A DNA stretch of 53,940 nucleotides from CBDUVZ01 sp965370805 (lineage in GTDB: Bacteria; Hydrothermota; Tepidihabitantia; Tepidihabitantales; Tepidihabitantaceae): the NCBI GenBank assembly GCA_965370805.1, contig CBDUVZ010000005.1:1-53940 (forward strand). Reading direction: 5' to 3'. Positions within the stretch are counted from its first letter, which is position 1. The number at the start of each line of letters is the position of its first letter. Shown here piece after piece: positions 1-10,669 of the stretch. Under the pieces are notes generated by a model that was not told where the DNA came from, made no database searches, and saw nothing but the letters and a program-made list of their open reading frames with translations. The position numbers and the translations under genes were made by a program.

Positions 1-11
1 CTAATGTACTC

Positions 12-338
12 ATGGAGCCGCAGCCATTTTCAACTAGGAAAGGGACAATCTCGCAGATGCTGGCCATGGGCCGGGGGTTGATGATAAGGCCCAAGCTGCT
101 GTTGGTGGATGAACCGACGGTCGGCCTGTCGCCCAACTTCGTGGACCTGGTGTTCGACAAGCTGACCGAGGTCAACAAGGAAGGCACCAGCATCCTGCTC
201 GTTGAGCAGAACGCCCGGATGGCGCTGGAGGTTTGTTCCCGGGCCTACGTGTTCGAAGTGGGCCGGATTGCGTTCGATGGTCCACGCGCGGAACTCATCG
301 AAGACCCCCGAATCCAGAAGGCATACCTGGGCGGGTAG
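12..338 (+). pseudogene. livF-type ABC transporter ATPase, 3' remnant
   Basis: The reading frame keeps the C-terminal half of a branched-chain amino acid ABC ATPase (LivF type). The Walker B segment (LLLVDEP), the H-loop region (LLVEQN) and the typical LivF tail ending in KAYLGG are readable. Walker A and the Q-loop are absent, and the ABC signature is damaged: the family reads LSGGEQQMLAMGR, whereas here TIS joins directly to QMLAMGR. It cannot be a working ATPase. A second remnant of the same 3' end, with the same downstream sequence, lies inverted at 47745-47906. No permease or binding-protein gene is nearby. The window edge is close, but the missing signature argues for a broken copy rather than a clipped gene. 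Confidence 0.75.
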
Positions 339-357
339 TTCCGCCAGCCGCCTCTTC

Positions 358-400
358 GATTTCAGATTGTAGATCGGTGATTTCAGATTTCCGAACCCAT
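358..400. repeat. Dispersed intergenic motif (TTTCAGATTG...GATTTCCGAA)
   Basis: A low-complexity motif built from ATTTCAGATTG, GGTGATTTCAG and ATTTCCGAA. Inverted copies are seen at about 47685-47730 and 48550-48597. It sits just after the livF remnant here and at 47.7 kb, so the gene end and the motif were copied together. Confidence 0.6.
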
Positions 401-486
401 ATCCAGATGCGTTCCGCTGGCCGGAGTTGTGTTGACTGCGTACTGATCGCTTTGGGCCTTGTGCTTGTCTGCCGTGCGGCCCGGCC

Positions 487-514
487 TTGACATCTTCGCC
501 CGATGTGCTACTTT
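487..514 (+). promoter_or_regulatory. Promoter of lone hicB
   Basis: TTGACA at 487-492 and TACTTT at 509-514 with a 16-base spacer, about 28 bases before the GTG start at 543. Confidence 0.6.
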
Positions 515-542
515 CACGTAACACTGAAAATGAGGAGTTGAC

Positions 543-770
543 GTGAATGAGTTGAATTATACCGTCCTGTTTGAGCCCTTGGAGGATGGGGGCTACATGG
601 TTGTTGTTCCTGCTTTGCCGGGTGTCATTACCTGTGGTGAAACGCTGGACCAGGCTCGAACCATGGCCGCGGATGCAATCAAGTGCCACTGTGAGGGACT
701 GTTGAAAGATGGCGAGCCGCTTCCCGATGACAAGACGATCAAGATGGAGCCTGTCAAAGGGGCTAATTAG
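543..770 (+). CDS. hicB: HicB-family antitoxin, without HicA partner
   Basis: A 75-aa HicB antitoxin fold. Such proteins neutralise the HicA mRNA interferase and usually repress their own operon. Family marks are the strand-turn pattern YTVLFEPLEDGGYMVVVPALPGV, quoted here in parts as EDGGY and PALPGV, followed by GETLDQA and a helix. The GTG start at 543 follows a GAGGAG ribosome binding site. No hicA is adjacent. The last codons and the TAG stop lie inside the 452-bp repeat that begins at 759, so insertion or recombination of that repeat probably replaced the original 3' end and removed hicA. It may still act on one of the other HicA proteins in the window (inference). Confidence 0.8.
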   Translation: MNELNYTVLFEPLEDGGYMVVVPALPGVITCGETLDQARTMAADAIKCHCEGLLKDGEPLPDDKTIKMEPVKGAN

Positions 771-1210
771 GGACAACCACCTATTTCCCCCGCCATTCTC
801 GTTCCCTCTGCCGCGAGCGCAGTTGCCGGTCAGCGACCGATGGGGAATTCCGGGGACATAGTAAAGGATTTCCCGGGGGAAACCCGGGGACACTTGAGCC
901 ATCAGACGGCATCTGCGCTCGCGCAGCGGTCGGTCCTCCGACGAACGCAGAGCCCACATTTCCGCTCAGACGTCGCGGGGACAAGACGACCACGGGGAAG
1001 TCGCGACGACGCAATACCTGACTCGGCACCGATTCCGCAGCCTCTACCCGGGAGCGGGTAATTCCTTTCATGGCCTGAACCGGTGTTCGTTCTTGACTCG
1101 GCTGCAGGAGCAACTACTATGCTCTTGAGAATAGTGGTGATATGCAGCAAACAACCAGGGAAGTAGAATGCTTAGACGTCTGAGCATCTGTCTTGTTCTG
1201 TCCGTATTCG
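759..1210. repeat. 452-bp repeat, left inverted copy
   Basis: This segment recurs, inverted and without length change, at 51968-52419; position x pairs with 53178 minus x. By eye about 97% of bases agree. It holds a copy of the dispersed repeat ending GGTTGTCCCTAATTAGCC, a GGGGACATAGTAAAGGATT block, a promoter (1093-1120) and the first 14 codons of the outer membrane protein gene at 1168. It contains no transposase. Confidence 0.9.
1093..1120 (+). promoter_or_regulatory. Promoter of the outer membrane protein gene, inside the repeat
   Basis: TTGACT at 1093-1098, a 16-base spacer and TACTAT at 1115-1120. The inverted repeat copy keeps the same boxes at 52085-52058 on the minus strand. Confidence 0.6.
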
Positions 1211-1812
1211 CAATCGGAATCGCATCGGCCCAGGTCGGGATACAGACCGCGGCGCAGAACAGTTGGCTGGTGTCCGGCTCCGGGAGCATGACCTACGTGC
1301 TTTCCTCGGAGTCCGGCGAGGACTCCGAAGAAGGGTCTCTGAGCCTCAGTCTCATTCCGCGCGTGCTCTGATTCCCGATTGACGGCCTCGGAGTCGGCGG
1401 CGACGCCCAGTTCAGCTACTACACCAACTACTCCACGAACACCACGTTCGGTATCGGGCCACGGGTGGCTTACTACCTGCGGCAGCCAAGGCGGCGCTAC
1501 CCGGCCGCGTGCTGCATGACGCCCTGTGTCGGGCCCAACGGCTGGTGGATGCCTTACGCCGGCGCAACGTTCATGTACCTGATGAGCAGCTACAAGTACG
1601 GTGAGTCGGATCCGACGACGACGAACGGCTGGCGGCTCAAGCTGGGTGTCGGTGTATCGCCCGTTGTAGGGACCAAGGGAACGATGCCGGTCGAGCTTGG
1701 ATTCCAGACCGACAGCCAGACGTACGGCGAGGGCGAATACAAACACACATCCACGAGCAGCAAGATCTACCTCGAAGTCGGGTTCGGCGCGTTCCTCTGG
1801 AAGAAAGACTGA
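1168..1812 (+). pseudogene. Outer membrane beta-barrel protein with in-frame TGA
   Basis: A signal peptide (MLRRLSICLVLS...IASAQ) is followed by alternating beta-strand sequence typical of a small porin-like outer membrane protein and ends in an aromatic-rich strand (VGFGAFLWKKD). TGA at 1369-1371 interrupts the frame after IPRVL. The same frame stays open on the other side (FPIDGLGVGGD) to 1812, so a single base change, for example TGG to TGA, explains it. Other genes here end in TGA, so recoding of TGA is unlikely. The ATG follows AGGGAAGTAG. The complete product would be about 214 aa. The first 14 codons are duplicated in the inverted repeat at 52010-51968. Confidence 0.75.
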
Positions 1813-1878
1813 AACTGACAGCCTGAGAAGACAGCGGGGACACGCAAGCGTCCTCGCTGTCTTCTGCCGGAACAGGTC

Positions 1879-2409
1879 CTACCCGGCCGGGGCGGCTGAG
1901 CCTGCACTCCCGGTGTCGAACTGGCGCACGATTCCGCCGAGGAGCAGGAAAGCAATCACCGCGCCGGGCGCGAGCGCCAGGATCAACGCGCTTATCCACG
2001 GCAGGAGCCCGAATCCACCCGTACCGAAGACCGCAATCAATCCGCCAAACATCGGCGGCACCAGAACGAACAGCACCGCAATACCGACCACGTGCACCAG
2101 CACGACCGTATACCAGCCCCATTTCTGCCGTCCCAGCAGGCCGATTGAGCCCACAAAAAGGACTGCGTTGAGCAGCAACGATAACCGACTGAGCAATACC
2201 GCATACCGCAGGACCTCGGCGATATCCGCAACAGTGACCTCGCCGGCGAATATCATCGGCTCGACCGGCAGCAGCGTCGGCCGGATAATCAGTTCCGCCA
2301 CGCCGGCCAGCGCCGCGAGGGCGGACTGGACCAGCAGCATCCAGGCGACCAGCGTAAGCGAAACCCGCCAGCGTCGGTCGGAATCATTCGTGCCGACGCC
2401 GGCGGGCAT
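1879..2409 (-). CDS. Hypothetical integral membrane protein
   Basis: A 176-aa protein with about four hydrophobic segments: residues near 18-40, 65-85, 95-120 and 135-160. No family recognised. A short charged N-terminus (TNDSDRRWR) and a Gly/Ala-rich tail are the only soluble parts. Its ATG lies 15 bases after the stop of the COG2403 GTPase gene on the same strand, so it is probably the last gene of the pruA operon. The ribosome binding site is weak. Confidence 0.7.
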   Translation of the reverse strand: MPAGVGTNDSDRRWRVSLTLVAWMLLVQSALAALAGVAELIIRPTLLPVEPMIFAGEVTVADIAEVLRYAVLLSRLSLLLNAVLFVGSIGLLGRQKWGWYTVVLVHVVGIAVLFVLVPPMFGGLIAVFGTGGFGLLPWISALILALAPGAVIAFLLLGGIVRQFDTGSAGSAAPAG

Positions 2410-2424
2410 AAGTTGTTGTGCGGG

Positions 2425-3828
2425 CTACTTTGCCGTGCCCGACTTCCCCAGCTTGTCAGTGATAATCTGCTCGAGGTCCGGCGTGCCCTTTTCCTTGAGC
2501 GAGTACTTCACCCGGACAATCGGCTTGTTCGCCTTGATCAGCCGGCTGAGGTCGATCGGTGTCCCGCTGACCACGGCGTCGCAGTCCGCCTTGTTGATTG
2601 CCGTTTCCAACTCGTCGAGCTGGTCTTTCGAGTAGCCCATCGCCGGCAGCACGTCTTTCAGGTGTGAGCTGTGTTCGAGTTCCCTGGCGAGTGAACCGGT
2701 CGCGTACGGCTTCGGGTCGATAATCTCGGCCGCGCCGAACCGTTCGGCCGCGAGCCGGCCCGCGCCGAACGCCATCCCGCCGTGGGTTACGGTCGGTCCG
2801 TCTTCGACCACGAGCACCCGCTTGCCTTTGATCGCATCCGGGGCCGCTACTTCAAGCGGCGACTCGGCATGGACAATGACCGCGTCCGGGTTCACGGCCC
2901 GCGCCGTCGCTTCGACCAGCGCGATCTGCTCCGGCGTTGCCGTGTCTTCCTTGTTGATTACCACGACGTCGGCCATGCGCAGGTTCACTTCGCCCGGATG
3001 GTACGCGGTGCCGTGCCCGGCCCGGAGCGGGTCGGTCACGACAATCAGCAGGTCGGGCTTGAAGAACGATATCTCGTTGTTCCCGCCGTCGAACACGATG
3101 ACGTCGGCCTCTTCCTCGGCATGCTTGAGGATTTCGGCGTAGTCCACGCCCGCGTAGATCGCCATCCCGTTCTCGATATAGGGTTCGTACTCCTCGCGCT
3201 CTTCAATCGTGGACCCGGCTTTGTCCAGGTCTTCGTAGTTCGCGAACCGCTGCCAGACCATCTTCTCCAGGTCCCCGTACGGCATCGGCTCGCGGACCGC
3301 GACCGTCTTCAGCCCCATGCCGGTGATGACTTCGTACGCCCGGCGCGAAGTCTGGGACTTGCCGCACCCGGTCCGCACCGCGCAGACCGCGACAACCGGT
3401 CGCTTCGACTTGAGCTGGGTGAGACGCGGCGCGACCAGGCGCCAGTCCGCGCCCGCGGCGAGCGCTTCGGCCGCCAGGTTCATGAGGGGTTGGTACTTGA
3501 TGTCCGAATAAGCGAATACCACTTCGTCCACTTTGAGTTCGCGCACTTTCGCGCCGAGGTCGTGCTCGGAGAACGTCGGGATGCCGTTCGGGTACAGCTT
3601 CCCGGCCAGCGACGCCGGGTACGGCCGCCCGCCGGCAATAGTGCCGAGATTCTGCTCGGCCGCCATCGTGAACCCGACTACTTCGTACTGGTCATTGTCG
3701 CGGAACACGGTATTGAACACGTGGTAGTCCATGCCCACCGCGCCGACAATCAGGACCCGTTTCCTTCGGAATTCCGAATGTCGAGTGTCGAGCGTCGAAT
3801 TATCGGTCTGCATTTCGCTATTCGTCAT
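2425..3828 (-). CDS. COG2403-family GTPase, cyclic 2,3-diphosphoglycerate synthetase-like
   Basis: A 467-aa protein of the predicted GTPase family to which archaeal cyclic 2,3-diphosphoglycerate synthetase belongs. A Rossmann-like N-terminal part begins at RVLIVGAVGMDYHVFN. A P-loop-like segment (AVRTGCGKSQTSR, about 150-162) is followed by FDGGNNE and VVINKED. In bacteria the substrate is not established, so the name is by similarity only. The first 20 residues (MTNSEMQTDNSTLDTRHSEF) come from a low-complexity intergenic-type sequence, and no good start lies closer to the conserved core. The gene starts 17 bases after pruA. Confidence 0.75.
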   Translation of the reverse strand: MTNSEMQTDNSTLDTRHSEFRRKRVLIVGAVGMDYHVFNTVFRDNDQYEVVGFTMAAEQNLGTIAGGRPYPASLAGKLYPNGIPTFSEHDLGAKVRELKVDEVVFAYSDIKYQPLMNLAAEALAAGADWRLVAPRLTQLKSKRPVVAVCAVRTGCGKSQTSRRAYEVITGMGLKTVAVREPMPYGDLEKMVWQRFANYEDLDKAGSTIEEREEYEPYIENGMAIYAGVDYAEILKHAEEEADVIVFDGGNNEISFFKPDLLIVVTDPLRAGHGTAYHPGEVNLRMADVVVINKEDTATPEQIALVEATARAVNPDAVIVHAESPLEVAAPDAIKGKRVLVVEDGPTVTHGGMAFGAGRLAAERFGAAEIIDPKPYATGSLARELEHSSHLKDVLPAMGYSKDQLDELETAINKADCDAVVSGTPIDLSRLIKANKPIVRVKYSLKEKGTPDLEQIITDKLGKSGTAK

Positions 3829-3845
3829 TCGTACTTCGCCACTCG

Positions 3846-5393
<1,548 letters not shown>

Positions 5394-5617
5394 CGCTCCT
5401 CCTGAGGTTTAGTATCCGGTGTCCCGAGGGCAACCGGATAGCATCAGCCGTTTCGTTGCATCGTTGAAGAGCGGGACGCAAGACCGCACGAGCCGCCGTC
5501 CGGCAGCAGCCGCGCGGCGGCGCAAACCGCGTAGAGAATAGTCAGAACGGCAATGAAGTCAACCGGCCGCGACCGGTAGGGCCACGGCCGGTTGGAATCA
5601 GCTCGCGGCTCCCAAGC

Positions 5618-7288
5618 TCAGAATCGGACCACTTTGGCACAGCAGGTCGTTGCGGTGCCGGAAGCCCGCACCAGGTGAACTCCGGGCCCCGATTCCGGCA
5701 GGTCGAATACGTGCCTGCCTGCCGTCAGCCACCGGTTCGCCAGCACCGCCAGCCGCCGGCCATCGGCAGCGTAGAACCCGACCGTGATCACCGCATCCCG
5801 GGCCAGGGTCAGCTCGACCGCGCCGCCGAGGACCCGCAACCCAACGGCCTGGTCCGGCGCTCCCGGTGCGGATCGGCCCTCCCGGACCGCGGTCGTCTCT
5901 TCGCAGATCGGGAAGAACAGCACGTCAACCGGGTCGAGCCAGATTGAATCGGGTTCCAGCATGATCAGCGAATCCTCGACGAACAGCTCGATCCAGGGTA
6001 GTGTATCAATCAGCGGATCCTGCGGCTCGACACAGATCGGCCGGTTGCCGAGCGCGTCAAGGGTCAGCAGGTGGAAATCGTCGCCCCCGCCGACGTGCGG
6101 GAAACTGTTCGTCCACCCGGCAATCGCGTACCCGCCGCTCATCGGCTCGATCATCGGCAACGGCACGTCTGACAGCAGGCCCGGGTCATACGGGCTCGGG
6201 TGAGAACGAACCCACATCGGCAGGCCCGCCGGGTCGAGCTTCAGAATCAGGAAGTTGGGGTTGGGGATGCCCGGACCGACACTGGTAGTCGGACCGCAGA
6301 CCGCGGACCCGCCATCCATAGTGGCAACCAGCGAGCGGTCGTCCAGCACCTCCTCGTCCCCGTCAGGCCAGCCGTAGGTCCGCGACCAGATCGGGGCTCC
6401 GGCCGTGGTGAACTGGGCGACGAACATGTCAGCTGTGTTGTAGGGTCCGGTTCCGTATTCCCTGGTCCAGCCTGCGGCCAGGATATTGCCCGGCAAGTCC
6501 AGCGCCACCGAATACCCTTCGTCTTCGTCGCCTTCGCCGATTATGGTCCGGGCCCACTGCACCTGGCCGGCCTTGTCGACCTTCAGTACGAACGGGTCGA
6601 AATGGACCGGGTTCATCGTCTTGGCCCGGCCGACAATCGCGTACCCGGAGTCCGGCGTCTGGACGATTGAGAAACCTTCGTCCTCACCGAAATGCGGGAA
6701 GCACCAGTACACCCGGGCCCACATCAGACCTCCGACCGGGTTCAGTCGCAGCAGCAGGATATTGGGATGAGGCGCGGGTCCGAAGCTGTAGGTAAGCCCG
6801 ACCACGGCATACCCGGCATCCATCGTCTCAACAATCGAATAAGCCTCGTCATTCATGGTCCCGCAGTAGACCCGTCCCCACAGGTTCGCCCCGGCAACGT
6901 CCAGCTTCAGGACGAACACGTCTCGGGCGGGTCCGCCGAAGCTCGTGGTCCAGCCGGTCAGCGTGTAGCACAGGTCATGGGTCCGGACCATCGAATACGC
7001 TTCGTCATCGCCATCTTCGCCGAGCGAGACCCTCGACCAGATCGGAAGCCCCAGCGGGTCGGTCTTGACCACCAGGATATTGGAGGAGCCGACCGGGCCG
7101 AAACTGCGCGTCCAGCCGCCGAGACAGAATCCCGGGTCAGCCCCCTCGACCAGCGCGGTCGCCCGTTCGTTCGCCGGGCCGCCGTAGACCATCGCCGGCA
7201 GTGGCTGCGCGTCGGCCCCGACGACCAGCACGGCTCCGAGCAGAATTGCGAATACGAATACGGACAAGGCACGAACGTTACTGGACAT
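5618..7288 (-). CDS. Secreted repeat protein with C-terminal sorting domain
   Basis: A 556-aa exported protein. The start at 7288 is chosen because AAGGAGG lies before it and a signal peptide follows (residues 1-28, ending near GADAQ). About seven repeats of some 55 residues follow, each with a pattern like DEAYSMV..YxLTGWTxSFG..DVFVLKLDxxGxxLWxR, predicted to form a beta-propeller-like fold. The last ~75 residues (YAADGRRLAVL ... GVHLVRASG) form a type A/FlgD-like sorting domain as used by type IX-like secretion. No enzyme motif was seen; ligand binding or adhesion is the likely role. It lies downstream of the protease at 7414-10572 but has its own promoter. Confidence 0.85.
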   Translation of the reverse strand: MSSNVRALSVFVFAILLGAVLVVGADAQPLPAMVYGGPANERATALVEGADPGFCLGGWTRSFGPVGSSNILVVKTDPLGLPIWSRVSLGEDGDDEAYSMVRTHDLCYTLTGWTTSFGGPARDVFVLKLDVAGANLWGRVYCGTMNDEAYSIVETMDAGYAVVGLTYSFGPAPHPNILLLRLNPVGGLMWARVYWCFPHFGEDEGFSIVQTPDSGYAIVGRAKTMNPVHFDPFVLKVDKAGQVQWARTIIGEGDEDEGYSVALDLPGNILAAGWTREYGTGPYNTADMFVAQFTTAGAPIWSRTYGWPDGDEEVLDDRSLVATMDGGSAVCGPTTSVGPGIPNPNFLILKLDPAGLPMWVRSHPSPYDPGLLSDVPLPMIEPMSGGYAIAGWTNSFPHVGGGDDFHLLTLDALGNRPICVEPQDPLIDTLPWIELFVEDSLIMLEPDSIWLDPVDVLFFPICEETTAVREGRSAPGAPDQAVGLRVLGGAVELTLARDAVITVGFYAADGRRLAVLANRWLTAGRHVFDLPESGPGVHLVRASGTATTCCAKVVRF

Positions 7289-7309
7289 AGCTACCTCCTT
7301 ACGTTTGCA

Positions 7310-7339
7310 ATAGTATGGACGCATTGCGACGCTTGTCAA
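7310..7339 (-). promoter_or_regulatory. Promoter of the 5618-7288 gene
   Basis: On the minus strand TTGACA (7339-7334) and TACTAT (7315-7310) with an 18-base spacer, just upstream of the AAGGAGG ribosome binding site. Confidence 0.5.
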
Positions 7340-7366
7340 TGGCCGCACCGTCGGAGCCTGACGAAG

Positions 7367-7396
7367 CGGCGGGCGGGGAGGTCCCCGCCCGCCGTA
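7367..7396 (-). terminator. GC-rich hairpin after the papain-fold protease gene
   Basis: GGCGGGCGGGGA pairs with TCCCCGCCCGCC around a 3-base loop, directly after the stop at 7414. No clear T-run, so termination is only probable. Confidence 0.45.
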
Positions 7397-7413
7397 TGCC
7401 CGTAAGAGCTTTG

Positions 7414-10400
7414 CTACCGGTGAATCACCACCCGGTGGGTTGACGTCCGGCCGTCCTGCTCGATACGCAGCACGTAAACCCCGGCGTTGAGACAGCGCAG
7501 GCCGAGCCTGCCGCTGCCCGCCGTGAGTCTCCGCGTCAACACCAACCGCCCGCTCACGTCGAACAGGGCAATCCGCGCCGGGCCGGCGAGACCTGCCATC
7601 CGGACGATACCGCCGGTCGGGTTCGGGCCGATGCGTACGACCTGCGGCTCGCCGGCTGCCATGACTCCGTGCTGCGGGACACGCTCACCCGGCCGCGCGA
7701 ACATTGCCGCGACCGAATAGCGCCAGAACTCCAGAGTTTTGTTTCCTTTAAGCGCGTAGAACGCATTGCCGATACTTACGATGTCGCCGCCGTACTTCAC
7801 CCGCTTCTTCTTGCCGGTCGTGCCGATCGCCGGCAACGTATCCAGTTCGGTCCACGCGTTACCGGCAACGGTGTATTTCCAGAACTCCTGGGTGTTGCCG
7901 CCCTTGAGCGCGTAAATCCCACCGTCGTACCACGCCCCGCCGGCACCGTCCTTCGACTTCTTGCGCCGGCCCATCATCCCGATGAACGGCATCCCATTGA
8001 GTTCGGCATCCCAGGAATCGGACAGCACATTGTAGGACCAGAGCTCATTGTACTTCGCCTTGTGCGCGTACAGCACCGTGGCGTTCTCGTCTTCGGCCAC
8101 CAGCCACGAACCCTTGCTCCACTTGGCTCTTGCTCCTCGCGGCGGCGACGCCAGGTCTTCCCAGGCATCGGCCAGCACGTTGTACCGGTGGAACTCGTCC
8201 TTGTATCCCTTGAGCAGGTACACGTACGGAGTGCCGCCACGGACCAGGTATACCAGGTCGGTGCCGCCTTTCACTTTCTTGCCGGTCAGGCCGATCGGCA
8301 CGTCTTCCAGTTCGGTCCACGAGTTGGTTGCGATATCGTACCGCCAGAACCCGAGCGTATTATTGCCCTGGGTAACGTAGATCGAATTGCCTCCATCCGC
8401 AATGCCTTTGGAGCCCTTCCGTGGCACCTTCCTGGCCCATCTCGGGTTTGAATGGGTTTCGTACGGCATCCCGGTCAGATGAGTCCAGGTATTGACGGCG
8501 GTGTTGTAGGAGTAGAAATCCGTGGTTTTGTACCCTTTGGCTGCGTAGATAAGCCCGTTGCCGGAGTTGTAGGCCAGCCAGCCGCCCCGCTTGACCGTCT
8601 TCTCCGAAGGCGCCTGCGGCATCGATGCCCGCTCGGTCCAGTTGCTCGGCGGCACCGGTGCGTCGACAACCAGGAAGTCCCTGGTTTTCACGTCGTTGGC
8701 CGGGTTCACGTCGCCTGCCTGGTACACGCTGCACCGGGCAACGTAGTGTCCGTTCCGCGCGTTCCAGTAGGAGAAGGAAACGAGTTCGCTCGCGCCGGGA
8801 TTCTCGACCCTGACCGAGTCCGCGTGGAACACCGTCCGCAACTGGATATCATCGAGGCAAATACCGGTGCCGGACTGGAGCGCGGCCGCCGCGTAGCGGA
8901 AGCCGATGTAGACCGTCGTATCGCCGACGCTGTGGAAATCGGCCCAGCCGAGCTGGTAGCTCGTGTCGTTGAAGTCAAACGCCTGGATTGCCTGGTGGAA
9001 GGAACCCGGCGACGAGTCTCCGTAGGAAACGAACACCTGGAGTGACTCCATATCCCCGCTGTTGAGCGCCCGGAACCAGAAGTAGAGCGTATCGGTCGCC
9101 CGCACCCGCACCCGCGGCGTTATCAGCCAGTCATCGTTCGCCGACAGCGAAGCCTCACGCAGACAGGTAGCGTAACCGGGTGGGGTATATGGAAAGGCAG
9201 TCCCGCAGTGCCAGTCGAATATCCCCGGGTCGGGATGGGGATGGAACTCGTGCCAGCCCGTCGGCGGAAACGTCAACGTGTCGTCAAACGACTCGTAGAA
9301 CCCGCCGCCCGGCCGCTCGATCCGGAAGAAAACCGAACAAGCGGCGGTGGAGCCACCCAGGTTCGCAATATAGGCCTGGGGCTGGATGGAACCCGGGTAG
9401 ATGATATCTCCCGGCTGGACAATCGAAGCCACCGCCATATCCGGGTCAGGTCCCAACGGTGGGCCGGGAACAACCGGTATGACGTAGCGCGGGCCTGCTC
9501 CGTAGTAGTACGCTATGACCGTATCCACCGGCGTGCTGTTCCATTCATCGTGAATCATGATGAAACTGTCGTTCGGCGGCCCCCAGCCGCAATAGGTAAC
9601 CGCGTGGTTGATGTAGTGAGGATGATTTGCCATGAGCAGCACACCAGGCCTGTTACTGTTGATTTCACTTATCAGAAGGCTGTGGTTGTCCCCCGCAAGA
9701 TAGCTTGTGAAGGCGTAGTCATTGCTCCAGGCCGGGTCATTGCACACTGCGACTATTCCCGGCGCTACGCTGTCTCCTCTGGTGGAACCGCCGGAGCTGG
9801 TATTCATCGCCTGTGCCAGTTGGCCGCTGACATTAGGCACACTGTCCCATTCGAACTCAATCGGGTCATACAGCCACTGCACCGAATCCACCAGCAGGTC
9901 ATACCCGTTGTTGTCCCAGTGAGTCAGCACATTGGCCGCAGCGGTCGGACAGCACCCGTAGTGCCAGTCCCAGTCCGGCACATCGGGAATCCAGTACTCG
10001 GCGTCCAGCTCAAACGGAACCCGGCCTGACAAGTAGTCCTGCCAGTCTTTCTCAAACCGGTCGACGAGTTCAGCCGGATAGGAAATCGGGTCCGCCGCCC
10101 GAACAAGAACCGGGTCATAAATCCGGAAGTTCGTCGGCGACACCATCACCCGCTCGGTGCCGGCCTGATACTCAAACCAGAAATCCAGGGGTGAGTAATA
10201 GACCGAACCAATCTGCCGCACATCGTTCAAGCCCGATTCATCACGGACAATCGTCATCCCCTGGTCAGCAGATGTCACGTCCAGAGGCTGGCCACAGTAA
10301 TACAAAAGCACCGGCGGCATCTCGGTCTTTGCGCCGACCATCACCGTCACGCTCGCCCCGCCACTGCGCACCCGCTCGCAGACGAAAACCGCGGGTTCGC

Positions 10401-10572
10401 CGCGCACGTCGACGTAGCGCCAGCAGGAGCCTTCACTGCTCGGGCCGTAGACAGCGGATATGAAGCCGTCGGCAACAGCCATTGCTTCACTCTGGGAAAC
10501 GGGCCGGGCCACTGCGGTCCCGGCAAGCGCCGCCGCAAGCACGACGACGACAAGAACACGGGTCTTACACAT
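7414..10572 (-). CDS. Secreted papain-fold (C39-like) protease with adhesin, kelch and sorting domains
   Basis: A 1052-aa exported modular protease. Signal peptide residues 1-22. A papain-like domain carries the nucleophile region YGCCPTAAANVL (Cys208), His323 in NHAVTYCGW and an Asp/Glu-rich HDEWN. A 'cleaved adhesin'-type jelly-roll domain lies near 415-590 (ESFDD ... WLITPRV ... LYFWFRA). A Lys/Arg-rich kelch-like propeller follows near 640-965, with repeats such as GNNTLGFWRYD, YVYLLKGYKDEF and LWSYNVLSDSW. The last ~70 residues form a sorting domain (ALFDVSGRLV...GVYVLRIEQDG). The kelch part is about 80% identical by eye to that of the unrelated C25 protease at 30804-35663. Substrate unknown. 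Confidence 0.85.
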   Translation of the reverse strand: MCKTRVLVVVVLAAALAGTAVARPVSQSEAMAVADGFISAVYGPSSEGSCWRYVDVRGEPAVFVCERVRSGGASVTVMVGAKTEMPPVLLYYCGQPLDVTSADQGMTIVRDESGLNDVRQIGSVYYSPLDFWFEYQAGTERVMVSPTNFRIYDPVLVRAADPISYPAELVDRFEKDWQDYLSGRVPFELDAEYWIPDVPDWDWHYGCCPTAAANVLTHWDNNGYDLLVDSVQWLYDPIEFEWDSVPNVSGQLAQAMNTSSGGSTRGDSVAPGIVAVCNDPAWSNDYAFTSYLAGDNHSLLISEINSNRPGVLLMANHPHYINHAVTYCGWGPPNDSFIMIHDEWNSTPVDTVIAYYYGAGPRYVIPVVPGPPLGPDPDMAVASIVQPGDIIYPGSIQPQAYIANLGGSTAACSVFFRIERPGGGFYESFDDTLTFPPTGWHEFHPHPDPGIFDWHCGTAFPYTPPGYATCLREASLSANDDWLITPRVRVRATDTLYFWFRALNSGDMESLQVFVSYGDSSPGSFHQAIQAFDFNDTSYQLGWADFHSVGDTTVYIGFRYAAAALQSGTGICLDDIQLRTVFHADSVRVENPGASELVSFSYWNARNGHYVARCSVYQAGDVNPANDVKTRDFLVVDAPVPPSNWTERASMPQAPSEKTVKRGGWLAYNSGNGLIYAAKGYKTTDFYSYNTAVNTWTHLTGMPYETHSNPRWARKVPRKGSKGIADGGNSIYVTQGNNTLGFWRYDIATNSWTELEDVPIGLTGKKVKGGTDLVYLVRGGTPYVYLLKGYKDEFHRYNVLADAWEDLASPPRGARAKWSKGSWLVAEDENATVLYAHKAKYNELWSYNVLSDSWDAELNGMPFIGMMGRRKKSKDGAGGAWYDGGIYALKGGNTQEFWKYTVAGNAWTELDTLPAIGTTGKKKRVKYGGDIVSIGNAFYALKGNKTLEFWRYSVAAMFARPGERVPQHGVMAAGEPQVVRIGPNPTGGIVRMAGLAGPARIALFDVSGRLVLTRRLTAGSGRLGLRCLNAGVYVLRIEQDGRTSTHRVVIHR

Positions 10573-10632
10573 CTCAGCCTCCTTGGTCAGGTCGGGAACT
10601 ACCAGCTTTTCCGAAGCGCCCCAGCGACTACA

Positions 10633-10660
10633 ATTCTAGCCCCTGGGCCGGGCGGGTCAA
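10633..10660 (-). promoter_or_regulatory. Promoter of the papain-fold protease gene
   Basis: TTGACC (10660-10655) and TAGAAT (10638-10633) on the minus strand, 16-base spacer. Confidence 0.6.
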
Positions 10661-10669
10661 GCAGACCCG

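Noticed and set aside
30..959. Long antisense ORF at the left end, and other long antisense frames (e.g. 2782-3849, 4002-5405, 30762-32135)
   Set aside because: They are shadows of real genes or repeats caused by high GC; no family similarity.
781..1113. 110-aa ORF conserved in both 452-bp repeat copies
   Set aside because: The frame is kept because the DNA repeat itself is conserved; there is no ribosome binding site and it spans several non-coding repeat modules.
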